A DNA stretch of 64,000 bases from Sphingomonas sanguinis. Lineage in GTDB: Bacteria > Pseudomonadota > Alphaproteobacteria > Sphingomonadales > Sphingomonadaceae. Location of the stretch: positions 3,538,001 through 3,602,000 of the forward strand of contig NZ_CP079203.1 of the NCBI RefSeq assembly GCF_019297835.1. The letters are read 5' to 3'. The translations under genes and the position numbers were made by a program. Shown piece by piece: positions 42,849-50,342 of the stretch (position 1 is the first letter of the stretch; every line of letters starts with the position of its first letter). The notes under the pieces were generated by a model. That model worked only from the letters and a program-made list of their open reading frames with translations. It did no database searches and had not been told where the DNA came from.

Positions 42849-44054
42849 TCAATAGCGATTAGGTTGTTTGCCGACCTCGCTTTTGTGGGCGTCATATTGA
42901 AATAGTGCGTCTTCGATCCTGCGAAAATCGGTAGATACCATAACCTCTTTATGCTCGTCGCTAATGTCCAGGCGCATGCTCCAAATGGCCTCCTCCGGGT
43001 GCGTTTCGTACCAATCGCTGAACGACGGGTCAGCGTTTAATTTGTCAACCAACCGATAGAAGGGGTTCTCATCGGATGGATTCGTTGTTCTCGTCAGAAA
43101 TTCTACACCCGATGCGTCAAGGAGAGATTGATTGACGTCGGAATAGGTTAAATCGGTTTTGTATGCGTCGGCGCTCGGCAATGACTGCCCTTCTGCGACC
43201 CATCCCATCTCAACGCATGCGTTCCTGTCGTATGGACGTTCGATTGATGGAGGAACGTACAGCGTTGAGTACGCAATGATCTGCTCGGCGACCTCTTGGG
43301 TATCAAGATCGGCAAGCGCGAAAGGCAACATGATCGGCCTCGTCCCAGCGAAACTCGACCCAATGTAATTTGTCACGACGTGGTCCGTCGGGTAGTATCG
43401 CAGCATATGGCGTTTGAGTTGCGCAAGACCTTTGTTGTCGAAACCGGACGCCCTGTAACCAGCCTCACCGACCATGCCGACCTGCCAAATCACGTTATGC
43501 ACTGTTGGATCAAGCGGCCTATTGCGCATCAATAGATCAGTTGCCTCAAAACTCCCCAAGCCCGGAAAGGCCGGGTCAAACCCAAGATCAGCGATTGCGT
43601 AATCTAGAGCTGATATCCCCGGCCGCATATGGGCCGAGATGCCCTCGTTGCGCGCGATGGCAATTGCTCGATGCGTAGCCGACGCAAAGAGGCCGGGATG
43701 TCCATAGAAAATCGCCAGTACCTTCTTCCCGTTACGGGCTGGCGCGATCATCAATTCCGCCATCTGTAGGTAAGTCGCATGGCGGTCCTTGCCCTCAGCA
43801 TACAAGCACGTAAGATCGACGGCTTCAGGATATGAATCGTAGATGCTTTTCTGTGTTACCTGATCTGCAAGACACACCATAACATAATCAGAATCTGACA
43901 AGAGCGCGGGTATGTCTTGAAGCAAATCCCTTGCGCCGATGCCGCCCCCCGCGACGATCAGGCGCCCGCCATCAGCAATCTTCCCTGGGCGGCCGTAGCA
44001 GATATAGCTATCAGCTAGTATATCTTTCAAATACCGTGAAAATTTCTCTCTCAT
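42849..44054 (-). CDS. Borosin-type peptide backbone N-methyltransferase with clasp domain, no core
   Basis: 401 residues from the ATG at 44054 (CGGAG upstream); a TTG at 44111 would add 19. The tetrapyrrole-methylase fold (about 30-270) matches fungal OphMA along its length: LIVAGGGIG, LYAEGKDRHATYLQM, FYGHPGLF, MRPGISALDYAIADLGFDP, QVGMVGEAGYRASGFDN and STLYVPPS. Tyr85, Arg91 and Tyr95 align with OphMA catalytic residues 66/72/76 (recalled). The C-terminal part (about 328-384; DKLNADPSFSDWYETHPEEA, ISDEHKEVMVSTDFRRIEDAL) matches the clasp/borosin-binding domain. OphMA continues into a hydrophobic core that it methylates; here only 17 polar residues remain (ending GKQPNRY). It may act in trans, use an odd core, or be vestigial. 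The gene has lower GC than its surroundings. Confidence 0.85.
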   Translation of the reverse strand: MREKFSRYLKDILADSYICYGRPGKIADGGRLIVAGGGIGARDLLQDIPALLSDSDYVMVCLADQVTQKSIYDSYPEAVDLTCLYAEGKDRHATYLQMAELMIAPARNGKKVLAIFYGHPGLFASATHRAIAIARNEGISAHMRPGISALDYAIADLGFDPAFPGLGSFEATDLLMRNRPLDPTVHNVIWQVGMVGEAGYRASGFDNKGLAQLKRHMLRYYPTDHVVTNYIGSSFAGTRPIMLPFALADLDTQEVAEQIIAYSTLYVPPSIERPYDRNACVEMGWVAEGQSLPSADAYKTDLTYSDVNQSLLDASGVEFLTRTTNPSDENPFYRLVDKLNADPSFSDWYETHPEEAIWSMRLDISDEHKEVMVSTDFRRIEDALFQYDAHKSEVGKQPNRY

Positions 44055-44214
44055 CTGAATTTCACTCCGTTTTGGATCATTTGTAATCAGGTGTTCCGCC
44101 GGAGTATTCAATGCCCGGCTATTGTCACAGTGGGGAGCATATGCGAAATCTTTACAAGAGCGAACTTTGCCGCACGCACATCGTCTGCCGTAAGGGGCTC
44201 AATGGGAGAATCAT

Positions 44215-44832
44215 ATGGGTAAGCCTATTGTGGTGACTGCGTCCCCTCCTCCTCCACCTCCTTCCCCCCCACCGCCTCCACCCCCACCGCCCCCACCCCC
44301 GCCGGGCTCAGAGCCGGTGACGGGCGGGGGTGGGTCCTCGCCCCCCTCCGTCAGGAGGACGGGCAGAACCTGGTGTCAGCCCGCGAATGACGGCCTTTCC
44401 AATGCCTTGGATAAGTTGGACGAGGGTTCCAATACGGCTCGAAATCTAATTTCCGATGCCGCTGGGAAGAATGTTATCTTCAACATCATTCGCATCGATA
44501 CCAAAGACGGGGGTAATCAGGACGGGTACTACCCGGATACCAACACGCTCGCCTGGGATCCATTTTCGGGCGTCACCTTTACCCAGAATGGCCAGTCAAT
44601 ATCTGTCGAACCAATCATGGCGCTGGCGCACGAGCTGGCTCATGCTGTTTACGGTTCGTCTGAAGATAAAGCTATGGCAACTGCAAATCAGATAGCCAAA
44701 GAGATGAACGAGTCTTTTGGGTCGTCTTACTACTCGAATAGAACGGTTTATGGGCAAGGGAGTTATTTCAACACCGATTCCATAGACTCGAAGGATTATT
44801 CTATCAGCCGCGGTGACGCTAGCTGCAAATAG
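44215..44832 (+). CDS. Poly-proline HExxH metallopeptidase, M91/NleD-like
   Basis: 205 residues. A short start (MGKPIVVTAS) leads into about 25 almost uninterrupted prolines, then a Gly-rich linker and a compact domain. The domain has TLAWDPFSGVTF, then ALAHELAHAVYG (HExxH zinc site) and SSEDKAMATANQIAKEMN, where the Glu is the likely third zinc ligand. The order WDP-P-AHELxHA-E-xN resembles peptidase family M91 (NleD/HopH1-type effectors). There is no signal peptide. It is divergent from the borosin-type methyltransferase across about 160 bases and could mature a peptide product, or be an effector or toxin. GGAG lies 6 bases before the ATG. Family call moderate; zinc protease call good. Confidence 0.65.
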   Translation: MGKPIVVTASPPPPPPSPPPPPPPPPPPPPGSEPVTGGGGSSPPSVRRTGRTWCQPANDGLSNALDKLDEGSNTARNLISDAAGKNVIFNIIRIDTKDGGNQDGYYPDTNTLAWDPFSGVTFTQNGQSISVEPIMALAHELAHAVYGSSEDKAMATANQIAKEMNESFGSSYYSNRTVYGQGSYFNTDSIDSKDYSISRGDASCK

Positions 44833-44894
44833 ACTTTAGGTCGGATGTGATGCATCTCGTGTCACATCCGACCCCAGAATGCATTGGAAGCGAG

Positions 44895-45353
44895 ATGAAT
44901 CGATTCAGGCTGTCGTGCGCGTTCCTCGCACTGTTCTCCATGGGTAGCGCAGCATATGGCAGTGACCGCCCGATCAGACCCTGTCGGTTTGCCGTGCCAA
45001 TGGAGAGGGTTAGCCGACTCTCCGACCTCCCTGAAATTGCCGCCGAGCTAAAGCGGCAGAAACTGACCATCGCTGAAGTGAATGAACCGTATCAATCCAC
45101 CGACGTGATCCACAGTAACGAGATGCCAACGAGGAAGTTCATCGTTGCCTATCGAAACAAGGATACCGCTGTCTTATGGTATAGAAGCGGTGGTATTACG
45201 GAGATGGAGCATGCAATTCTATTCCGAAGGCGGCCAAGTGGCACGGGCGGCACGGCGTTTCGTTTAAGTGGAGGTACCAATTTCTTTGGACCAAGATGCG
45301 AGGTTACTAATGCTCTGATAAGGGGTGTGAGAACCCATGGCGGCGTCTACTGA
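44895..45353 (+). CDS. Secreted protein of unknown function
   Basis: 152 residues from the ATG at 44895 (GGAAGCGAG upstream). A clear signal peptide, MNRFRLSCAFLALFSMGSAAYG, precedes a mature domain with two well-spaced cysteines (RPCRF and GPRCEV). I recognise no family. It is 62 bases downstream of the metallopeptidase gene on the same strand, so probably co-transcribed. It could be a partner, inhibitor or substrate of the protease. An IS5-type element begins about 10 bases after the stop, so any further gene of the operon would have been cut off. Confidence 0.6.
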   Translation: MNRFRLSCAFLALFSMGSAAYGSDRPIRPCRFAVPMERVSRLSDLPEIAAELKRQKLTIAEVNEPYQSTDVIHSNEMPTRKFIVAYRNKDTAVLWYRSGGITEMEHAILFRRRPSGTGGTAFRLSGGTNFFGPRCEVTNALIRGVRTHGGVY

Positions 45354-45378
45354 CGGACCTAAGGTCAGGACTTGTTGA

Positions 45379-45768
45379 TCAGAGCCAGAAGATGACAGTG
45401 GCTGCGAGGGCGATGGCGGAGAAGAAGGCGGTAGGGCAGCGGTCGTAGCGGGTGGCGACGCGGCGCCAGTCTTTCAGGCGCCCGAACATGATCTCGATAC
45501 GGCTGCGACGCCGGTAGCGGCGCTGATCGTATCTGACGGGCTCGTTGCGTGATCGCCGACCGGGGATGCAGGGCTGGATGCCCTTGGCTTGGAGAGCGTC
45601 CCTGAACCAGTCCGCGTCATAGCCGCGGTCGCCAAGCAGCCACTGTGCCTTGGGTAGGTCATCCAGCAGTGCTGCCGCGCCGGTGTAGTCGCTGACCTGA
45701 CCGGCGGTCATGAAGAAGCTCAAGGGGCGGCCGTTCGCATCGGCGAGGGCATGGAGCTTGGTGTTCAT
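45379..45768 (-). CDS. IS5-family transposase, C-terminal half (OrfB)
   Basis: 129 residues starting MNTKLHALADANGRPLSFFMTAG. WLLGDRGYDADWFRDAL holds the second Asp of the DDE triad, and RYRRRSRIEIMFGRLKDWRRVATRYDR the catalytic Glu and the YREK-type motif. The frame continues upstream of this ATG (GDLGRLIGCTKGG), showing that it is normally read as a fusion with the N-terminal half by -1 slippage at the AAAAAG run near 45815. Confidence 0.9.
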   Translation of the reverse strand: MNTKLHALADANGRPLSFFMTAGQVSDYTGAAALLDDLPKAQWLLGDRGYDADWFRDALQAKGIQPCIPGRRSRNEPVRYDQRRYRRRSRIEIMFGRLKDWRRVATRYDRCPTAFFSAIALAATVIFWL

Positions 45769-45788
45769 GCCGCCTTTGGTGCACCCGA

Positions 45789-46136
45789 TCAGGCGGCCGA
45801 GATCCCCTTTTTAACCCGCAGGCTCGATGCCGTACGGTGCGCCTTCAGGTATGTCGCGTCGATCATGACGGTCTTTGGTTCAGCATCGCCTGCAGCTAGC
45901 CCCTTCATCATGCGCGTGAATACGCCACGCTCGCCCCAACGCTTCCACCTGTTGTACAGCGTCTTATGGGGACCATAGGCGCTGGGCGCATCTCGCCAGC
46001 GCAGCCCGTTGCGGTTGACGAACACTATGCCGCTTAGCACCCGCCGGTCATCCACCCGAGGCTTGCCGTGGCTCTTGGGGAAGAACGGCCGCAGCCGCTC
46101 CATTTGATCGTCCGTGAGCCAAAACAGGTCGCTCAT
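45789..46136 (-). CDS. IS5-family transposase, N-terminal half (OrfA)
   Basis: 115 residues, MSDLFWLTDDQMERLRPFFPKS, a DUF4096-type DNA-binding region, then TVMIDATYLKAHRTA holding the first catalytic Asp. The reading frame stops shortly after RVKKG, where a run of five A and four G bases permits -1 slippage into the OrfB frame. Intact as a programmed-frameshift IS rather than a pseudogene. Confidence 0.9.
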   Translation of the reverse strand: MSDLFWLTDDQMERLRPFFPKSHGKPRVDDRRVLSGIVFVNRNGLRWRDAPSAYGPHKTLYNRWKRWGERGVFTRMMKGLAAGDAEPKTVMIDATYLKAHRTASSLRVKKGISAA

Positions 46137-46352
46137 CTCAGCCTCCTTGCGGAGCCTGAATCAGATCGCGACGTTCACATCAATGGGTCCTGACCCTAGG
46201 CAGTGCGCTACGACTGGGTCAGGTTGGTTGCAGTTAGTGCCGTCATGCTGAGATACGTTTTCGCTGCTCATCACGGGAGATGCGCGCCGCGACACGGAGC
46301 GATTGGCACTGAATGGCTATGTCAATTCCAGTTTGGAATACACGGGATGGCC

Positions 46353-47066
46353 TTAGCCTAAGCGACGCCGACTCCCCGCCTTCATCGATCCGATGGCCCA
46401 GTCGATCGCGGCGTCGAACAGCTTTAGCCCGTCCGCCGAGAGCTTGGTAAAGCCGTCGTTGCCCATGAACAGCATCACGCGCCTGGCCGGTGCGAGCGCT
46501 TCATAGTCCATCGTCGCGCCGGTTTCATAGCCGAAGATTGCCACCTTTTCCGGCTGGCCGTAGATTGTCGCGATGATCGTGGCGCCCAGACCCGGTTTGC
46601 CCCAGCTCATCGGGGCCTGACGGGCGTAGACGTCGACGATCCCCGCCGGCAGGCCGGCGGCCATCGGCTGCGGCGCGTTGACGATCCAGAGATAGCGTTC
46701 CTTCTCCGCCTCGCCGAAGTCGCTGTCGCGGCGCTTGCCGGTCATGGCGAGATCGTCGAGCAGGTCGTTTTCCCAGGTGACGAGCGGCACCGCCAGGCCT
46801 CGCCAGCCGGGTTTGACCGACTTGGCGGATACCGTGGCCGAAATCACGACCAGCGCCACGTCGCGCGCTGTCGCCGGGTCCGTCGACTGGTCGGCGAGGC
46901 GGACGGTGAACCCGTGTGCGACCAGCCGGTCGCGGACCTTCAGGTCGCTGGACATCGACGGACCGTCTTGCTGGACGACCAGCATGGCGATCCGTTCGCG
47001 CGCCAGCGCGGGGGTTGCGGTCATCAGGGCGTAGAGCGCCCCCAGGGCAAGGCCGAGCCGCCGCAT
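46353..47066 (-). CDS. Secreted protein of unknown function, partner of TonB siderophore receptor
   Basis: 237 residues. A signal peptide (MRRLGLALGALYALMTATPALA) is followed by an alpha/beta domain: IAMLVVQQDG, VALVVISATVSAKSVKPGWRGLAVPLVTWENDLLDDLAM, KVAIFGYETGA and RRVMLFMGNDGFTKLS, then a helical C-terminus. The strand pattern recalls ThuA/class I glutamine-amidotransferase-like folds, but no catalytic Cys-His pair is clear, so no enzyme is claimed. The start shares one base with the receptor stop (TGATG), so the two are translationally coupled. A periplasmic role in handling the receptor's ligand is possible. Confidence 0.65.
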   Translation of the reverse strand: MRRLGLALGALYALMTATPALARERIAMLVVQQDGPSMSSDLKVRDRLVAHGFTVRLADQSTDPATARDVALVVISATVSAKSVKPGWRGLAVPLVTWENDLLDDLAMTGKRRDSDFGEAEKERYLWIVNAPQPMAAGLPAGIVDVYARQAPMSWGKPGLGATIIATIYGQPEKVAIFGYETGATMDYEALAPARRVMLFMGNDGFTKLSADGLKLFDAAIDWAIGSMKAGSRRRLG

Positions 47067-49240
47067 CAGAAGGCGAAGCTCATCGTGCCGATCGCCCGGC
47101 GCGGGTCGCCGATCGCGACGCCGTACTGGTTGACCGCCGAGGTGTAGTAGGTCTTGTCGAAGACGTTCTTCAGGTTGAACTGGAACGTCACCCGTCGCCC
47201 GGCAAGCTGCGTGTCATAGGTAACGAAGGCATCCGCCACGACATAGGCGTCGAGCCAGAAGCTGTTGGCGCTGTCACCCGGCCGCCGCCCGACATAGCGT
47301 CCGCCCGCACCCAGCCGCAGCCGATCCTCGCCCGCGATCGCGCCGACATCATAGGCGGCCGACAGCGACGCGGTATGCGGCGCGACATTGGCGAGTTGCC
47401 TGCCCGCGAAGACCGGGTCCTTGGTCGTGCGGGCATGAGTATAGGCATAGCTGCCGATCAGGCTGAACGTGCGCGTGACCTGCCCGGACAGGTCCAGCTC
47501 GACCCCGCGCGAGATTGCCTGGCCCGAGGTGCGAAAGTCGTTCAGCCTGGTCGCCGAATTGAACTGCGACACCAGCACGTTGCGCTTGTCGATGTCGTAG
47601 AGCGCGAGCGTGCCGGACACGCGATCGGGAATGTCGAGCTTCGCGCCGACCTCGAACGAGCGGCTGCGTTCGGGCGCGAAGCTGGAGGTGATGGTGACGC
47701 CGCTGCCCAGCGGCGCGATGGTCGAGGTGGGTTTGAGCGAGCGGGTGTAGCTGCCGTAGAGCGAGAATACGTCCCCCGCGCGCCAGACCAGCCCCGCCTG
47801 CAGCACGAACGCCCATCCGGTCAGGTCGGTATTGGCGACGAACGGCCGCCCGCGCCCGGCACGCTGGTCGAACCCGATCAGCCGTCCACCGACCAACACG
47901 ATCCAGCGGTCGCCGAGATGCATCGAGTCCTGTCCGAACAGCGAATAATTGTAGAGCCGGTCGGTCTGGTCGCTGTCGCTGGGCGAGACGCGGGTCGGAA
48001 AGGGCTCCAGGCCATAGACGGGCTTGAGATAGCTGAAGGTCGCGCGCACCGTCTGGCGGATCAGGTCGCGCCGGTAATAGCGCCGATACTCGCCCTCCGC
48101 GCCCAGGATGACGTCGTGCCGCGCCCCGAACAGGTCGAAGCGGCCGTCAACATAGGTCTGGAGATAGGCGTCGGTGCCGAGCGCACCGACCGTCGCGTCG
48201 TTGCTGCGCGACAGCGTGCCGCGCTGCACGTTGATGCCGTTCACGCGCAACTGCCCAGCGTCATAGCTTTCGCTGTTGAAGCTGGCCGCTAGATGCCCCG
48301 CCCAGGTGCCGCCCAGCCGGTGGTCGATCGCGAGCTGGACGAGGTGGCTGACCCCGAACATCCGGTTGTTGCGATCGTCGAGCCGCTCGCGGCGCGGGAC
48401 GGCCAGCGGCGTCATCGTGCGCGGATCGAGGGTCGTGCCGCGATCGAAGGGCATGTCGAAACGGCGAAATTCGTACCACAGCACCGCCTGCGTCCCGCCG
48501 CCATACCACCCGATCGACGGGGCGATCAGCGTGTCGTGCCGCTCGCCGAAATTGCGCCAGTAATCCTCGCTCTGCTGGTCGAGCACCAGCCGCCCGGCAA
48601 GGTCGCCCGCGATCGGCCCGGTCAGGTCGGCCATCGCCTCCAGCCCGGCGCGGGCATTGGCATAGCTGGAGCCGGTGAGTGCGACGGTCAGATGCGGGTC
48701 GAGCAGCGGCTTCTTCGAGACGATGTTGATGACGCCGCCGGGGTCCATGATGCCGTAGAGCAGGGAGGCAGGGCCCTTCAGCACTTCGACGCTTTGCGAG
48801 GCGGCGTTGAACCCGCGCCCCTGGACCAGCGGCATGCCGTTGTGCATCACCGATCCGTCGCGATTGCCGCCGAAGCCGCGCTTCAGAACCGTGTCCTGCG
48901 TGTTCGCCAGCGCGTTGCCCTGGGTGATGCCACTGACATTGGTCAGCACGTCGTCCAAATAGCGGGGGCGCTGGTCGCGGATGACCTGGGCGGGGACGAT
49001 GTTGACCGTCTGCGGCGTGTCCAGTGGATCGGCCGACGAGCGGAGCGTCGAGGCGTCGGGCGTCGGCTTGTAGCGGTCGTCGGCCGCCTTGGGCGCAGGC
49101 GAGGCGCGGCCGGTGACGACGATGTCCTGATCCGAGGTTTCGCCAGCCGATGCCGGTGCGTTTCGCTCGCGCGCATGGACGGGCGTGATGGACGCGACCG
49201 TCAGGCCCGCAGCCACAAGGCTGCCGGTGATGATCCTCAT
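47066..49240 (-). CDS. TonB-dependent siderophore receptor
   Basis: 724 residues from MRIITGSLVAAGLTVASITPVHA (49240), preceded by GGGGAT; the longer ORF start at 49273 is unlikely. TonB-box-like DQDIVVTG is followed by the siderophore-type plug (TVNIVPAQVIRDQRPRYLDDVLTNVSGI, SVEVLKGPASLLYGIMDPGGVINIVSKKP) and a barrel ending MSFAF. This plug signature is that of ferrichrome/pyoverdine-type receptors. It forms an operon with the secreted protein downstream. No obvious Fur box was found in the short upstream sequence. It imports a ferric siderophore across the outer membrane using TonB; the exact siderophore cannot be stated. Confidence 0.9.
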   Translation of the reverse strand: MRIITGSLVAAGLTVASITPVHARERNAPASAGETSDQDIVVTGRASPAPKAADDRYKPTPDASTLRSSADPLDTPQTVNIVPAQVIRDQRPRYLDDVLTNVSGITQGNALANTQDTVLKRGFGGNRDGSVMHNGMPLVQGRGFNAASQSVEVLKGPASLLYGIMDPGGVINIVSKKPLLDPHLTVALTGSSYANARAGLEAMADLTGPIAGDLAGRLVLDQQSEDYWRNFGERHDTLIAPSIGWYGGGTQAVLWYEFRRFDMPFDRGTTLDPRTMTPLAVPRRERLDDRNNRMFGVSHLVQLAIDHRLGGTWAGHLAASFNSESYDAGQLRVNGINVQRGTLSRSNDATVGALGTDAYLQTYVDGRFDLFGARHDVILGAEGEYRRYYRRDLIRQTVRATFSYLKPVYGLEPFPTRVSPSDSDQTDRLYNYSLFGQDSMHLGDRWIVLVGGRLIGFDQRAGRGRPFVANTDLTGWAFVLQAGLVWRAGDVFSLYGSYTRSLKPTSTIAPLGSGVTITSSFAPERSRSFEVGAKLDIPDRVSGTLALYDIDKRNVLVSQFNSATRLNDFRTSGQAISRGVELDLSGQVTRTFSLIGSYAYTHARTTKDPVFAGRQLANVAPHTASLSAAYDVGAIAGEDRLRLGAGGRYVGRRPGDSANSFWLDAYVVADAFVTYDTQLAGRRVTFQFNLKNVFDKTYYTSAVNQYGVAIGDPRRAIGTMSFAF

Positions 49241-49295
49241 GATGTATGATCCCCTTCGGGGGGCTTCATACATTAATGCTAAGAAGTCGCAATAG

Positions 49296-50342
49296 CTATC
49301 GTGTGGGTCGTCCGTCTGCCGTCAGTTCGATCTGGTACAGCTTTCCGTCCCGGCGCCAGTAGATTTCATAATAGGCCGGGTTTCCGTGAACCCGCTCAAT
49401 CAGCACTATGTGTCCGCTTCCGATCACGGTCGGCAGGGCGACGCGGACGGGGGTAGGGAGGTCTGCCAGCGAAATGCTGTGTTCGACCGACAAGGCGCCA
49501 TTGCCTTCGCGCTCGATCGCGGCGCGGCGCGTGCCGCCCCAATAGAGCTGGAGTTCCGGCTCGTCGCCGGGGGCGACATAGGCGATCCAGGCCCGGTGGA
49601 TCGACAGGATCTGTTGCCACGACAGGCTGAACATCGCGACGCCCGACGCCACCATCGCCAGCAACCCGATCCGACGGAATAGGCTTTCGTGCATCAGCGC
49701 GAGCACCCGCTTGGAGGCGAAGGACGCAAACACCGCCGCCGCAGCGACCAGGGCTCCCGCGACCCAAGCTGATCGTGGCAACAGCCCGAACGCCGCGTAG
49801 AGCGCAATCTTTAGCAGGTGGAGCAGCACCTCGTTCATCGCGCGGGTGGCGACGATTTCGTCTTTCGACAGGCCGATGCGATAATAGGCGCGGTTGAACA
49901 CGACGCCGACCGCGCCGGTAAAGCCCGACAGCAGTCCCGCCGCAGCGCCCAGCCAAGGCAGGCGGTCGAGCGCTAAAGGCGGTTCCGATCCGGCGGGCGG
50001 TATGCGGCGAAACAGGCTGGGCAGATTGAGCAGCAGGAAACAACCGAGCAGGAACTCGACATAGACCGGCGGAAAGCGCGTCAGCAACCAGGCGCCGAAC
50101 GCGGCGGCGGGCAGGGCGGTGGGCAGGAAACGGCGGACCACGTCCCATCGGATATGGGTGCGGAACAACCAGATGCGCGACAGCGAACTGGCCGCCGTTC
50201 CGATCGACAGCGCGCCCGGGATCGACGCCACCGGCACGATCAGGCGAAGCAGCGGCACCAGGACCAACCCGGCCCCGCCGCCCGCCACTGCGCTGACGAC
50301 GAATGCCAGGAAGGCGGCGAAGAAGACGAGGCCGACGATCAT
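49296..50342 (-). CDS. TauE/SafE-family membrane protein with extra C-terminal soluble domain
   Basis: 348 residues. Eight or so membrane segments in two repeats carry the TauE/SafE glycine motifs (SAVAGGGAGLVLVPLL and AAAGLLSGFTGAVGVVFNRAYY). After about residue 245 comes a soluble tail of roughly 100 residues (SIHRAWIAYVAPGDEPELQLYW to the end) that is not part of the usual 250-residue TauE protein. The family exports or imports sulfur-containing organic anions such as sulfite and sulfoacetate. Its start overlaps the RND pump stop by four bases, so it is the fourth gene of the efflux operon and may help with the same substrate. Confidence 0.78.
   Translation of the reverse strand: MIVGLVFFAAFLAFVVSAVAGGGAGLVLVPLLRLIVPVASIPGALSIGTAASSLSRIWLFRTHIRWDVVRRFLPTALPAAAFGAWLLTRFPPVYVEFLLGCFLLLNLPSLFRRIPPAGSEPPLALDRLPWLGAAAGLLSGFTGAVGVVFNRAYYRIGLSKDEIVATRAMNEVLLHLLKIALYAAFGLLPRSAWVAGALVAAAAVFASFASKRVLALMHESLFRRIGLLAMVASGVAMFSLSWQQILSIHRAWIAYVAPGDEPELQLYWGGTRRAAIEREGNGALSVEHSISLADLPTPVRVALPTVIGSGHIVLIERVHGNPAYYEIYWRRDGKLYQIELTADGRPTR

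Larger units (their letters stand above)
45363..46195 (-). mobile_element. IS5-family insertion sequence (two-ORF type)
   Basis: 833 bases. The ends GGTCAGGAC(TTG)TTGAT and its counterpart GGTCAGGAC(CCA)TTGAT in reverse are terminal inverted repeats. Flanks are CTAA on the left (45359-45362) and CTAG on the right (46196-46199). It carries a split DDE transposase with a frameshift site. The right end is repeated, inverted, as the solo end at 40992. Confidence 0.88.

Noticed and set aside
45379..46136. IS5 transposase as a broken pseudogene
   Set aside because: The two halves join through an AAAAAG slip site typical of programmed -1 frameshifting, so it is probably functional.
49241..49300. 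Possible Fur box before the siderophore receptor
   Set aside because: The AT-rich stretch has no convincing 19-bp Fur-type palindrome.
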